A DNA stretch of 64,000 bases from Chamaelirium japonicum (Eukaryota; Streptophyta; Magnoliopsida; Liliales; Melanthiaceae). The stretch lies in assembly GCA_947650365.1 (NCBI GenBank), contig CANTAL010000138.1, positions 62,001 through 126,000 on the forward strand, given 5' to 3'. A program made the position numbers and the translations under genes. Shown piece by piece: positions 13,955-28,027 of the stretch (position 1 is its first letter; each line of letters opens with the position of its first letter). The notes under the pieces were generated by a model, which ran no database searches, had not been told where the DNA came from, and worked only from the letters and a program-made list of their open reading frames with translations.

Positions 13955-16900
13955 TTCGTACGATCCAATCGAATTCATTCGCACGATCCATTCTAATTCA
14001 TTCATACGATCCATTCTAATTCATTCATACAATCCATTCTAATTCTTTCACACGATCCATTCTAATTCATTCGTAGGATCCATTCTAATTCATTCGTACA
14101 ATCTATTCTATTTCATTCATACGATCCATTCTTACTCATTCGTATGATCCATTCCAATTCATTCGGACGAATGTATCCATTCTAATTTATTCGTACGATC
14201 CATTCTAATTCATTCGTACGATCCATTCTAATTCATTCGTACGATCCATTCTAATTCATTTGTCCGATCCATTCTAATTCATTCGCACGAATGTATCGAT
14301 TCTAATTCATTCGTACGATCTATTCTAATTCATTCGTACGATCCATTCTAATTCATTCGTAAGATCCATTCTAATTCATTCGTACGATCCATTCTAATTC
14401 ATTCGTACGATCCATTCTAATTCATTCGCATGAATGTATCAATTCTAGTTCATTCGTACGATCCATTCTAATTCATTCGTACAATCCTTTCTAATTCATT
14501 CGCACGATCCATTCTAATTCATTCGTACGATCCATTCTAATTCATTCATACGATCCATTCTAATTCATTCGTACGATCCATTCTAATTCATTCACACAAA
14601 TGTATCCATTCTAATTCATTCGTACGATCCATTCTAATTCATTCGCACGATCCATTCTAATTCATTCGTACGATCCATTCTAATTCTTTCACACGATCCA
14701 TTCTAATTCATTCGTACGATCCATTCTAATTCATTCGCACGATCCATTCTAATTCATTCGTACGATCCATTCTAATTCATTCATACGATCCATTCTAATT
14801 CATTCGCACAAATGTATCCATTCTAATTCATTCGTACGATCCATTCTAATTCATTCGCACGATCCATTCTAATTCATTCGTACGATCCATTCTAATTCAT
14901 TTGCACGATCTGTTCTTATTCATTCGCACAATCCATTCTAATTCATTCGCACGAATGTATCCATTCTAATTCATTCGTACGATCCATTCTAATTCATTCG
15001 TACGATCCATTCTAATTCATTCGTATGATCCATTCTAATTAATTTGTATGATCGATTCTAATTCATTCGTACGATCCATTCTAATTCATTCATACAATCC
15101 ATTCTAATTTATTCGTACGATCCATTCTAATTCACTCATACGATCCATTCTAATACATTCATACGATCCATTCTAATTCATTTGCACGAATATATCCATT
15201 CTAATTCATTCGTACGATCCATTCTAATTCATTCGTACGATCCATTCTAATTCATTCGTACGATCCATTCTAATTCATTCGTACAATCTATTCTAATTCA
15301 TTTGTACGAATGGATACATTCGTGTGAATGAATTAGAATGGATCGTACGAATGAATAAGAATGGATCGTACTAATGAAATAGAATGGATTGCACGAATGA
15401 ATTAGAATGGATCGTACGAATGAATTAGAATGGATCGTGTGAAAGAATTAGAATGGATTGTATGAAAGAATTAGAATGGATCGTACGAATGAATTAGAAT
15501 GGATCGTACGAAAGAATTAGAATGGATCGTACAAATGAATTAGAATGGATCGTACGAATGAATTCGAATAAATCGTACGAATGAATTAGAATGGATCGTA
15601 CGAAGGAATTAGAATGGATTGTACGAATGAATTAGAATGGATATATTCGTGCAAATGAATTAGAATGGATCGTATGAATGTATTAGAATGGATCGTATGA
15701 GTGAATTAGAATGGATCGTACGAATGAATTAGAATGGATCGTATGAATGAATTAGAATGGATACATTCGTGTGAATGAATTAGAATGGATCGTATGAATG
15801 AATTAGAATAGATTTTGTGAATGAATTAGAACTGATCGTACGAATGAATTACAATGGATACATTCGTGCGAATGAATTAGAATGGATTGTATGAATGAAT
15901 TAGAATGGATCGTACGAATGAATTAGAATGGATCGTATGAGTGAATTAGAATGGATACGAAGGAATTAGAATGGATCGTACGAAGGAATTAGAATGGATC
16001 ATACGAATGAAATAAAATGGATCGTACGAAGGAATTAGAATGGATCGTACGAAGGAATTAGAATGGTTATATTCGTGCAAATGAATTAGAATGGATCGTA
16101 TGAATGAATTAGAATGGATCGTATGAATGAATTAGAACGGATAGTACGAATGAAGTAGAATGGATCGTATGAATGAATTAGAATGGATACATTCGTGCGA
16201 ATGAATTAGAATGGATCGTATGAATGAATTAGAATAGATTGTGCGAATGAATTAGAATGGATCGTACGAATGAATTAGAATGGATTGTATGAATGAATTA
16301 GAATGGATCGTACGAATGAATTAGAATGGATCGTACGAATGAATTAGAATAGATTGCGCGAATGAATTAGAATGGATCGTACAAATGAATTAGAATGGAT
16401 CGTACGAAGTAATTAGAATGGATCGTACGAATGAATTAGAATGGATCGTATGAATGAATTAGAATGGATCGTACGAAGGAATTAGAATGGATCGTACGAA
16501 TGAATTAGAATGGATCGTACGATTGAATTAGAATGGATCATACGAATGAGTAAGAATGGATCGTATGAATGAATTAGATTGGATCGTACGATCCATTCTA
16601 ATTCATTAGCATGGATCGTGCTAATGAATTGGAATGGAATATACGAATGAATTAGAATGGATCGTAGAATGGATCGTACGAATGAATTAGAATGAATTAG
16701 AATGGATCGTACGAACGAATTAGAATAGATCATAGGAATGAATTAGAATGGATCGTGCAAATGAATTAGAATGGATACATTCGTGCGAATGAATTAGAAT
16801 GGATCGTGCGAATGAATTAGAATGGATCGTACGAATGAATTAGAATGGATATATTTGAACAAATAAATTAGAATAGATCATACGAATTAATTAGAATGGA

Positions 16901-18830
16901 TCGTACGAATGAATTAGAATGGATAGTGCGAATGAATTAGAATCGATCGTACGAATGAATTAGAATGGATCGTACGAATGAATTAGAATGTATCATACGA
17001 ATGAGTAAGAATGGATCGTACGAATGAATTAGAATGGGTTGTACGAATGAATTAGAATGGATCGTACAAATAAATTAGAATGGATACATTCGTCCGAATG
17101 AATTAGAATGGATCATACGAATGAGTAAGAATGGATCGTACGAATGAAATAGAATAGATTGTACGAATGAATTAGAATGGATCCTAGTACGATCCATTCT
17201 AATTCATTCGTACGATCTATTCTAATTCATTCATACAATCCATTCTTATTCTTTCACACGATCCATTCTAATTCATTCGTACGATCCATTCTAATTCATT
17301 CGTGCAATCCATTCTATTTCATTCGTACGATCCATTCTTACTCATTCGTACGATCCATTCTAATTCATTCACACGAATGTATCCATTCGTACGAATGAAT
17401 TAGAATAGATTGTACGAATGAATTAGAATGGATCGTACGACTGAATTAGAATGGATCGTACGAAGGAATTAGAATAGATCGTACGAATGAATTAGAATGG
17501 ATCGTACGAATGAATTCGAATAGATCGTACGAATGAATTAGAATGGATCTACGAAGGAATTACAATGGATTGTACGAATGAATTAGAATGGATATATTCG
17601 TGCAAATGAATTAGAATGGATCGTATGAATGTATTAGAATGGATCATATGAGTGAATTAGAATGGATCATACGAATTAATTAGAATGGATCATACGAATG
17701 AATTAGAATGGATCGTACGAATGAATTAGAATGGATCATACGAATGAATTAGAATGGATACATTCGTGCGAATGAACTAGAATGGATTGTGCGAATGAAT
17801 AAGAACAGATCGTGCGAATGAATTAGAATGAATCGTACGAATGAATTAGAATGGATCGTGCGAATGAATTAGAATGGATCGTACGAATGAATTAGAATGG
17901 ATACATTTGTGCGAATGAATTAGAATGGATCGTACGAATTAATTAGAATGGATCGTACGAATGAATTAGAATGGATCGTACGAATGAATTAGAATAGATC
18001 GTACGAATGAATTAGAATGGATCGTACGAATGAATTAGAATGGATCGTACGAATGAATTAGAATGGATACATTCGTACGAATGAATTAGAATGGATCGGA
18101 CGAATGACGTACGACCCATTCTATTTCATTCGTATGATCCATTCGAATTCCTTCGTACGATCCATTCTAATTCCTTCGTATCCATTCTAATTCACTCATA
18201 TGATCCATTCTAATTCATTCGTACGATCCATTCTAATTCATTCATACAATCCATTCTAATTCATTCGCACGAATGTATCCATTCTAATTCATTCGTACGA
18301 TCAGTTCTAATTCATTCACAAAATCTATTCTAATTCATTCATGCGATCCATTCTAATTCATTCACACGAATGTATCCATTCTAATTCATTCATACGATCC
18401 ATTCTAATTCATTCGTACGATCCAGTCTAATTCACTCATACTATCCATTCTAATACATTCATACGATCCATTCTAATTCATTTGCACGAATATATCCATT
18501 CTAATTCATTCGTGCGATCCATTCTAATTGCTTCGTACGATCCATTTTAATTCATTCGTACGATCTATTCTAATTCATTCGTACGATCCATTCTAATTCA
18601 TTCGTACGATCCATTCTAATTCCTTCGTACGATCAATTCTAATTCATTCGTACGATCCATTCTAATTCATTCATACAATCCATTCTAATTCTTTCACACG
18701 ATCCATTCTAATTCATTCGTACGATCCATTCTAATTGATTCGTGCAATCCATTCTATTTCATTCGTACGATCCATTCTTACTCATTCGTACGATCCATTC
18801 TAATTCATTCACACGAATGTATCCATTCGT
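13955..18830. repeat. Satellite orientation map 13955-18830
   Basis: Minus 13955-15305, plus 15306-17185 (with a short hairpin inversion at 16588-16618), minus 17186-17390, plus 17391-18110, minus 18111-18830. The part up to about 17180 is a direct copy of about 21600-25360 at a spacing of 8.05-8.16 kb. The minus-to-plus junction at 17391 (GTATCCATTCGTACGAATG) is repeated at 18831 and 55047. Confidence 0.82.
16592..16638. repeat. Satellite hairpin cassette, copy 2
   Basis: 20-bp arms at 16592-16611 and 16619-16638 with one non-Watson-Crick pair. The loop is TGGATCG, the reverse complement of the loop in copy 1, so the surrounding cassette is inverted relative to copy 1. Confidence 0.88.
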
Positions 18831-21800
18831 ACGAATGAATTAGAATAGATTGTACGAATGAATTAGAATGGATCGTACGAATGAATTAGAATGGATCGTA
18901 CGAAGGAATTAGAATGGATCGTACGAATGAATTAGATTGGATCGTACGAATGAATTAGAATAGATCGTACGAATGAATTAGAATGGATCGTACGAAGGAA
19001 TTAGAATGGATCGTACGAATGAATTAGAATGGATATATTCGTGCAAATGAATTAGAATGGATCGTATGAATGTATTAGAATGGATCGTATGAGTGAATTA
19101 GAATGGATCGTACGAATGAATTAGAATGGATCGTATGAATGAATTAGAATGGATACATTCGTGCGAATGAACTAGAATTGATCGTACGAATGAATTAGAA
19201 TGGATCGTGCGAATGAATTAGAATGGATCATACGAATGAATTATAATGGATCGTACGAATGAACTAGAATGGATATGTTCGTGCGAATGAATTAGAATAG
19301 ATCGTACGAATGAATTAGAATGGATCGTACGAATGAATTAGAATGGATCTAACGAATGAATTAGAATGGATCGTACGAATGAATTAGAATGGATCGTACG
19401 AATGAATTAGAATGGATACATTTGTGCGAATGAATTAGAATGGATCGGTCGAATGAATTAGAATGGATCGTACGAATGAATTAGAATGGATCAAATGAAT
19501 GAATTAGAATGGTTACATTCATGCGAATGAATTAGAATGGATCGTACGAATGGATTAGAATGGATCGTACGAATGGATTAGAATGGATACATTCGAGCGA
19601 ATGAATTAGAATGGATCGTACGAATGAATTAGAATGGATCGTACGAATGGATTAGAATGGATCCTACGAATAGATTAGAATGGATACCTTTGTGCATATG
19701 AATTAGAATAGATCGTACGAATGAATTAGAATGGATCATATTAATGAATTCGAATGGATCGTACGAATGAATTAGAATGGATACATTCGTGCATGATCCA
19801 TTCTAATTCATTCGCACGAATGTATCCATTCTAATTCATTCGTACGATCCATTCTAATTCATTAATATGATCCATTCTAATTCATTCGTACGATCCATTC
19901 TAATTCATATACACAAAGGTATCCATTCTAATTCATTCATACGATCCATTCTAATTCTGGATCGTACGAATGAATTAGAATGGATACATTCGTGCGAATG
20001 AATTAGAATTGATCGTACGAATGAATTAGAATGGATCGTACGAATGAATTAGAATGGATCGTACGAATGAACAAGAATGGATACATTCGTGCGAATGAAT
20101 TAGAATGGATCGTACGAATGAATTAGAATGGATCGTACGAATGAATTAGAATAGATCTTACGAATGAATTAGTATGGATCGTACGAATAAATTAGAATGG
20201 ATACACTCGTGCGAATGAATTAGAATGGATCAGACGAATGAATTAGAATGGATCGTACGAATGAATTAGAATGGATCAAATGAATCAATTAGAATGGTTA
20301 CATTCATGCGAATGAATTAGAATGGATCGTACGAATGGATTAGAATGGATCGTACGAATGGATTAGAATGGATACATTCGAGCGAATGAATTAGAATGGA
20401 TCGTACAAATGAATTAGAATGGATTGTACGAATGGATTAGAATGGATCCAACGAATGGATTAGAATGGATACCTTTGTGCATATGAATTAGAATGGATCG
20501 TACGAATGAATTAGAATGGATCATATTAATGAATTAGAATGGATCGTACGAATGAATTAGAATGGATACATCCGTGCGAATGAATTAGAATGGATCATGC
20601 GAATCAATTAGACAAGATCGTGCGAATGAATAAGAATAGATCATACGAATGAATTAGAATGGATCGTACGAATTAATTAGAATGGATACATTCGTGCGAA
20701 TGAATTAGAATGGATTGTATGAATGAATTAGAATGGATTGTACGAATGAATTAGAATGGATCATACGAATTAATTAGAATAGATCATACGAATGAATTAG
20801 AATGGATCGTACGAATGAATTAGAATGGATCGTACGAATGAATTAGAATGGATACATTTGTGCGAATGAATTAGAATGGATCGGACGAATCAATTAGAAT
20901 GGATCGTACGAATGAATTAGAATGAATCAAATGAATGAATTAGAATGGTTACATTCATGCGAATGAATTAGAATGGATCGTACGAATGGATTAGAATGGA
21001 TCATACGATTGGATTAGAATGGATACATTCGTGCGAATGAATTAGAATGGATTGTATAAATGAATTAGAATGGATCGTACGAATGAATTAGAATGGATCG
21101 TATGAGTGAATTAGAATGGATACGAAGGAATTAGAATGGATCGTACGAAGGAATTAGAATGGATCATATGAATGAAATAGAATGGATCGTACGAAGGAAT
21201 TAGAATGGATCGTACGAAGGAATTAGAATGGATCGTACGAAGGAATTAGAATGGATTGTACGAATGAATTAGAATGGATATGTTCGTGCAAATGAATTAG
21301 AATGGATCGTATGAATGAATTAGAATGGATCGTATGAGTGAATTAGAACGGATAGTACGAATAAAGTAGAATGGATCGTATGAATGAATTAGAATGGATA
21401 CATTCGTGCGAATGAATTAGAATGGATCGTATGAATGAATTAGAATAGATTGTGCGAATGAATTAGAATGGATTGTACGAATGAATTAGAATGGATACAT
21501 TCGTGCGAATAAATTAGAATGGATTGTATGAATGAATTAGAATGGATCGTACGAATGAATTAGAATGGATCGTAGGAATGAATTAGAATAGAATGCGCGA
21601 ATGAATTAGAATGGATCGTGCGAATGAAATAGAATGGATACAAATGAATTAGAATGGATCATACGAATGAATTAGAATGACGATCCATTCTTACTTATTC
21701 GTATGATCCATTCTAATTTATTCGCGCGAATGAATTAGAATGGATACATTCGTGCGAAAGAATTAGAATAGATCGTATGAATGAATTAGAATGGATCCTA

Positions 21801-22002
21801 TGAATGAATTAGAATGGATCGTGCGAATGAATTAGAATAGATCGTACGAATGAATTCGAATTGATCGTGCTAATGAATTAGAATTGATCGAACGAAGGAA
21901 TTAGCATGGATCGTGCTAATGAATTAGAATGGAACGTACGAATGAATTAGAATGGATCATGTGAAAGAATTAGAATGGTTTGTATGAATGAATTAGAATG
22001 AA
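18831..22002. repeat. Satellite orientation map 18831-22002
   Basis: Plus 18831-19792, minus 19793-19957, plus 19958-21679, minus 21680-21723 (only about two units), plus 21724-22002. The GGATACCTTTGTGCATATG variant followed by GGATCATATTAATG appears at about 19690 and 20465 and is one of the best markers of the higher-order unit. It also occurs near 840, 6070, 29340, 35720, 36550, 44015, 61100 and 61825. Confidence 0.82.
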
Positions 22003-22489
22003 TTCGTACGATCCATTCGAATTCATTCGCACGATCCATTCTAATTCATTCATACGATCCATTCTAATTCATTCATACAATCCATTCTAATTCTTTCACA
22101 CGATCCATTCTAATTCATTCGTAGGATCCATTCTAATTCATTCGTACAATCTATTCTATTTCATTCGTACGATCCATTCTTACTCATTCATATGATCCAT
22201 TCTAATTCATTTGGACGAATGTATCCATTCTAACTTATTCGTACGATCCATTCTAATTCATTCATACGATCCATTCTAATTCATTCGTACGATCCATTCT
22301 AATTCATTCGTCCGAACCATTCTAATTCATTCGCACGAATGTATCCATTCTAATTCATTCGTACGATCCATTCTAATTCATTCGTATGATCCATTCTAAT
22401 TCATTCGTAAGATCCATTCTAATTCATTCGTACGATCCATTCTAATTCATTCGTACGATCCATTCTAATTCATTCGCACGAATGTATCC

Positions 22490-24705
22490 ATTCTAGTTCA
22501 TTCGTACGATCCATTCTAATTCATTCGTACGATCCATTCTAATTCATTCGCACGATCCATTCTAATTCATTCGTACGATCCATTCTAATTCATTCATACG
22601 ATCCATTCTAATTCATTCGTACGATCCATTCTAATTCATTCGCACAAATGTATCCATTCTAATTCATTCGTACGATCCATTCTAATTCATTCGAATGATC
22701 CATTCTAATTCCTTCGTACGATCCATTCTAATTCTTTCACACGATCCATTCTAATTCATTCGTACGATCCATTCTAATTCATTCGCACTATCCATTCTAA
22801 TTCATTTGTACGATCCATTCTAATTCATTCATACGATCCATTCTAATTCATTCGTACGATCCATTCTAATTCATTCGCACAAATATATCCATTCTAATTC
22901 ATTCGTACGATCCATTCTAATTCATTCGCACGATCCATTCTAATTCATTCGTACGATCCATTCTAATTCATTCGCACGATCTGTTCTTATTCATTCGCAC
23001 AATCCATTCTAATTCATTCGCACGAATGTATCCATTCTAATTCATTCATACGATCCATTCTAATTAATTCGTATGATCCATTCTAATTCATTCGTACGAT
23101 CCATTCTAATTCATTCGTACGATCCATTCTAATTCACTCATACGATCCATTCTAATACATTGATACGATCCATTCTAATTCATTTGCACGAATATATCCA
23201 TTCTAATTCATTCGTACGATCCATTCTAATTCCTTCGTACGATCCATTCTAATTCATTCGTACGATCCATTCTAATTCATTTGTACAATCTATTCTAATT
23301 CATTCGTACGAATGGATACATCCGTGTGAATGAATTAGAATGGATCGTACGAATGAGTGAGAATGGATCGTACGAATGAAATAGAATGGATTGCACGAAT
23401 GAATTAGAATGGATCGTACGAATGAATTAGAATGGATCGTGTGAAAGAATTAGAATGGATTGTATGGATGAATTAGAATGGATCGTACGAATGAATTAGA
23501 ATGGATCGTACGAAGGAATTAGAATGGATCGTACGAATGAATTAGAATGGATCGCACGAATGAATTAGAATAGATCGTACGAATGAATTAGAATGGATCG
23601 TACGAAGGAATTAGAATGGATTGTACGAATGAATTAGAATGGATATATTCGTGCAAATGAATTAGAATGGATCGTATGAATGTATTAGAATGGATCGTAT
23701 AAGTGAATTAGAATGGATCGTACGAATGAATTAGAATGGATCGTATGAATGAATTAGAATGGATACATTCGTGTGAATCAATTAGAATGGATCGTATGAA
23801 TTAATTAGAATAGATTTTGTGAATGAATTAGAACTGATCGTACGAATGAATTAGAATAGATACATTCGTGCGAATGAATTAGAATGAATTGTATGAATGA
23901 ATTAGAATGGATTGTATAAATGAATTAGAATGGATCGTACGAATGTGTGAGAATGGATCGTACGAATGAAATAGAATGGATTGTATGAATGAATTAGAAT
24001 GGATTGTACGAATGAATTAGAATGGATTATATGAATGAATTAGAATAGATCGTATGAATGAATTAGAATGGATCGTACGAATGAATTAGAATGAATCGTA
24101 CGAAGGAATTAGAATGGATCATACGAATGAAATAGAATGGATCGTACGAAGGAATTAGAATGGATCTTACGAAGGAATTAGAATGGATCGTACAAATGAA
24201 TTAGAATGGATATATTCGTGCAAATGAATTAGAATGGATAGTATAAATGAATTAGAATGGATCGTATGAGTGAATTAGAACGGATAGTACGAATGAAGTA
24301 GAATGGATCATATGAATGAATTAGAATGGATACATTCGTGCGAATGAATTAGAATGGATCGTATGAATGAATTAGAATAGATTGTGCGAATGAATTAGAA
24401 TGGATCGTACGAATGAATTAGAATGGATACATTCGTGCGAATAAATTAGAATGGATTGTATGAATGAATTAGAATGGATCGTACGAATGAATTAGAATGG
24501 ATCGTACGAATGAATTAGAATAGATTGCGCGAATGAATTAGAATGGATCGTACGAATTAGAATGGATCGTACGAAGGAATTAGAATGGATCGTACGAATG
24601 AATTAGAATGGATCGTACGAATGAATTAGAATGGACCGAACGAAGGAATTAGCATGGATCGGACGAATGAATTAGAATGGATCGTACGATTGAATTAGAA
24701 TGGAT
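22490..24705. repeat. Long direct satellite duplication, partner of 61875-64000
   Basis: Unit order, rare variants (TTCGAATGATCC, GCACTATCC, ATACATTGATACG) and the internal minus-to-plus switch at 23308 all match 61875-64000 (switch at 62693). The partner lacks a few single 23-bp units. Base identity appears high by eye; I did not compute it. Confidence 0.85.
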
Positions 24706-24758
24706 CATACGAATGAGTAAGAATGGATCGTATGAATGAATTAGATTGGATCGTATGA

Positions 24759-24805
24759 TCCATTCTAATTCATTAGCATGGATCGTGCTAATGAATTAGA
24801 ATGGA
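24759..24805. repeat. Satellite hairpin cassette, copy 3
   Basis: Perfect 20-bp arms at 24759-24778 and 24786-24805 with loop TGGATCG, in the same orientation as copy 2. It sits in the 8.1-kb-spaced copy of the block that holds copy 2. Confidence 0.9.
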
Positions 24806-27800
24806 ATATACGAATGAATTAGAATGGATCGTAGAATGGATCGTACGAATGAATTAGAATGGATCGTACGAATGAATTAGAATAGATCATAGGAATGAAT
24901 TAGAATGGACCATGCAAATGAATTAGAATGTATACATTCGTGCGAATGAATTAGAATGGATCGTGCGAATGAATTAGAATGGATCGTACGAATGAATTAG
25001 AATGGATATATTTGAACGAATAAATTAGAATGGATCATACGAATGAATTAGAATGGATCGTACGAATGAATTAGAATGGATAGTGCGAATGAATTAGAAT
25101 CGATCCTACGAATGAATTAGAATGGATTGTATGAATGAATTAGAATGGATCGTACGAATGAATTAGAATGGATCATACGAATGAGTAAGAATGGATCGTA
25201 CGAATGAGTTAGAATGGATCGTACGAATGAATTAGAATGGATCATATGAATAAATTAGAATAGATACATTCGTCCGAATGAATTAGAATGGATCATACGA
25301 ATGAGTAAGAATGGATCGTACGAATGAAATAGAATAGATTGTACGAATGAATTAGAATGGATCCTACGAATGAATTAGAATGGATCGTGTGAATGAATTA
25401 GAATGGATCGTATGAATGAATTAGAATGGATCGTGTGAATGAATTCGAATGGATCGTACAAATTTATTCTAATTCATTCATACAATCCATTCTAATTCTT
25501 TCACACGATCCATTCTAATTCATTCGTACGTTCCATTCTAATTTATTAGCACGATCCATGCTAATTCATTCGTTCGATCAATTCTAATTCATTAGCACGA
25601 TCCATTCTAATTCATTCGTACGATCCATTCTAATTCATTCGCACGATCCATTCTAATTCATTCATAGGATCCATTCTAATTCATTCATACGATCTATTCT
25701 AATTCTTTCGCACGAACGTATCCATTCTAATTCATTCACACGAATGTATCCATTCTAATTCATTCGTACGATCCATTTAAATTCATTCGTACGATCCATT
25801 CTAATTCATTCGTACGATCCATTCTAATTCATTCATACGATCTATTCTAATTCATTCATACAATCCATTCTAATTCTTTCACACGATCCATTCTAATTCA
25901 TTCGTACGATCCATTCTAATTCATTCGCACAATCCATTCTATTTCATTCGTACGATCCATTCTTACTCTTTGGTACGATCCATTCTAATTCATTCGCACG
26001 AATGTATCCATTCTAATTCATTCGTACGAATCCATTCTAATTCATTCGTACAATCTATTCTATTTCATTCGTACGATCCATTCTTACTCATTCGTATGAT
26101 CCATTCTAATTCATTAGGACGAATGTATCCATTCTAATTTATTCGTACGATCCATTCTAATTCATTCGTACGATCCATTCTAATTCATTCGTACAATCCA
26201 TTCTAATTCATTCGTCCGATCCATTCTAATTCATTCGCACGAATGTATCCATTCTAATTCATTCGTATGATCCATTCTAATTCATTCGTAAGATCCATTC
26301 TAATTCATTCGTACGATCCATTCTAATTCATTCGTACGATCCATTCTAATTCATTCGCACGAATGTATCCATTCTAGTTCATTCGTACGATCCATTCTAA
26401 TTCATTCGTACGATCCATTCTAATTCATTCGCACGATCCATTCTAGTTCATTCGTACGATCCATTCTAATTCATTCATACGATCCATTTTAATTCATTCG
26501 TACGATCCATTCTAATTCATTCGGACAAATGTATTCATTCTAATTCATTCGTACGATCCATTCTAATTCATTCGCACGATCCATTCTAATTCATTCGTAC
26601 GATCCATTCTAATTTTTTCACACGATCCATTCTAATTCATTCGTACGATCCATTCTAATTCATTTGCACGATCCATTCTAATTCATTCGTACGATCCATT
26701 CTAATTCATTCACACGATCCATTCTAATTCATTCGTACGATCCATTCTAATTCATTCATACGATCCATTCTAATTCATTCGTACGATCCATTCTAATTCA
26801 TTCGCACAAATGTATCCATTCTAATTCATTCGTACGATCCATTCTAATTCATTCGCACGATCCATTCTAATTCATTCGTAGGATCCATTCTAATTCATTC
26901 GCACGATCTGTTCTTATTCATTCGCACAATCCATTCTAATTCATTCGCACGAATGTATCCATTCTAATTCATTCATACGATCCATTCTAATTCATTCGTA
27001 CGATCCATTCTAATTCATTCTTATGATCCATTCTAATTAATTCGTATGATCCATTCTAATTCATTCGTACGATCCATTCTAATTCATTCATACAATCCAT
27101 TCTAATTCATTCGCACGAATGTATCCATTCTAATTAATTCGTACGATCCATTCTAATTCATTCGTATGATCTATTCTTATTCATTCGCACGATCCAGTCT
27201 AATTGATTCGCACGATCCATTCTAATTCATTCGCACGAATGTATCCATTCTAATTCATTCATACGATCCATTCTAATTCATTAATATGATCCATTCTAAT
27301 TCATTTGTACGATCCACTCTAATTCATATCCACAAAGGTATCCATTCTAATCCATTCGTAGGATCCATTCTAATCCATTCGTACGATCCATTCTAATTCA
27401 TTCGTACGATCCATTCTAATTCATTCGCTCGAATGTATCCATTCTAATCCATTCGTACGATCCATTCTAATCCATTCGTACGATCCATTCTAATTCATTC
27501 GTATGAATGTAACCATTCTAATTCATTCATTTGATCCATTCAAATTCATTCGTACGATCCATTCTAATTCATTCGTCCGATTCATTCTAATTCATTCGCA
27601 CGAATGTATCCATTCTAATTCATTCGTACGATCCATTCTAATTCATTAATATGATCCATTCTAATTCATTCGTACGATCCATTGTAATTCATTTGTACGA
27701 TCCATTCTAATTCATTCGTACGATCCATTCAAATTCATTCGTAAGATCCATTCTAATTCATTCGTACGATCCATTCTAATTTATTCGTACGATCCATTCT

Positions 27801-28027
27801 AATTCATTCGCACGAATGTATCCATTATAGTTCATTCGTACGATCCATTCTAATTCATTCGTACAATCCATTCTAATTCATTCGCACGAATGTATCCATT
27901 CTAATTCATTCGTACGATCCATTCTAATTCATTAATATGATCCATTCTAATTCATTCGTACGATCCATTCTAATTCATATGCACAAAGGTATCCATTCTA
28001 ATTCATTCGTACGATCCATTCTAATTC

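Larger units (their letters stand above)
22003..28027. repeat. Satellite orientation map 22003-28027
   Basis: Minus 22003-23307, plus 23308-25462 (with a short hairpin inversion around 24759-24785), minus 25463-28027. The segment 22490-24705 is the partner of 61875-64000. The minus block 25463-28027 is one of the longest single-orientation runs in the window and carries several tandem higher-order copies with the marks GTCCGATCC, GTAAGATCC and TTCTAGTTC. Confidence 0.82.

Noticed and set aside
16482-16733. Open frame of 83 codons on the minus strand within the satellite
   Set aside because: The protein is a repeat of HSNSFVRSIL-type words translated from 23-bp units. A unit not divisible by three cycles through all frames, and local unit variants simply remove the usual stop. 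No reason to think it is a gene.
17177-17398. Open frame of 73 codons on the plus strand within the satellite
   Set aside because: Same cause: translation of the satellite in the minus-orientation block at 17186-17390.
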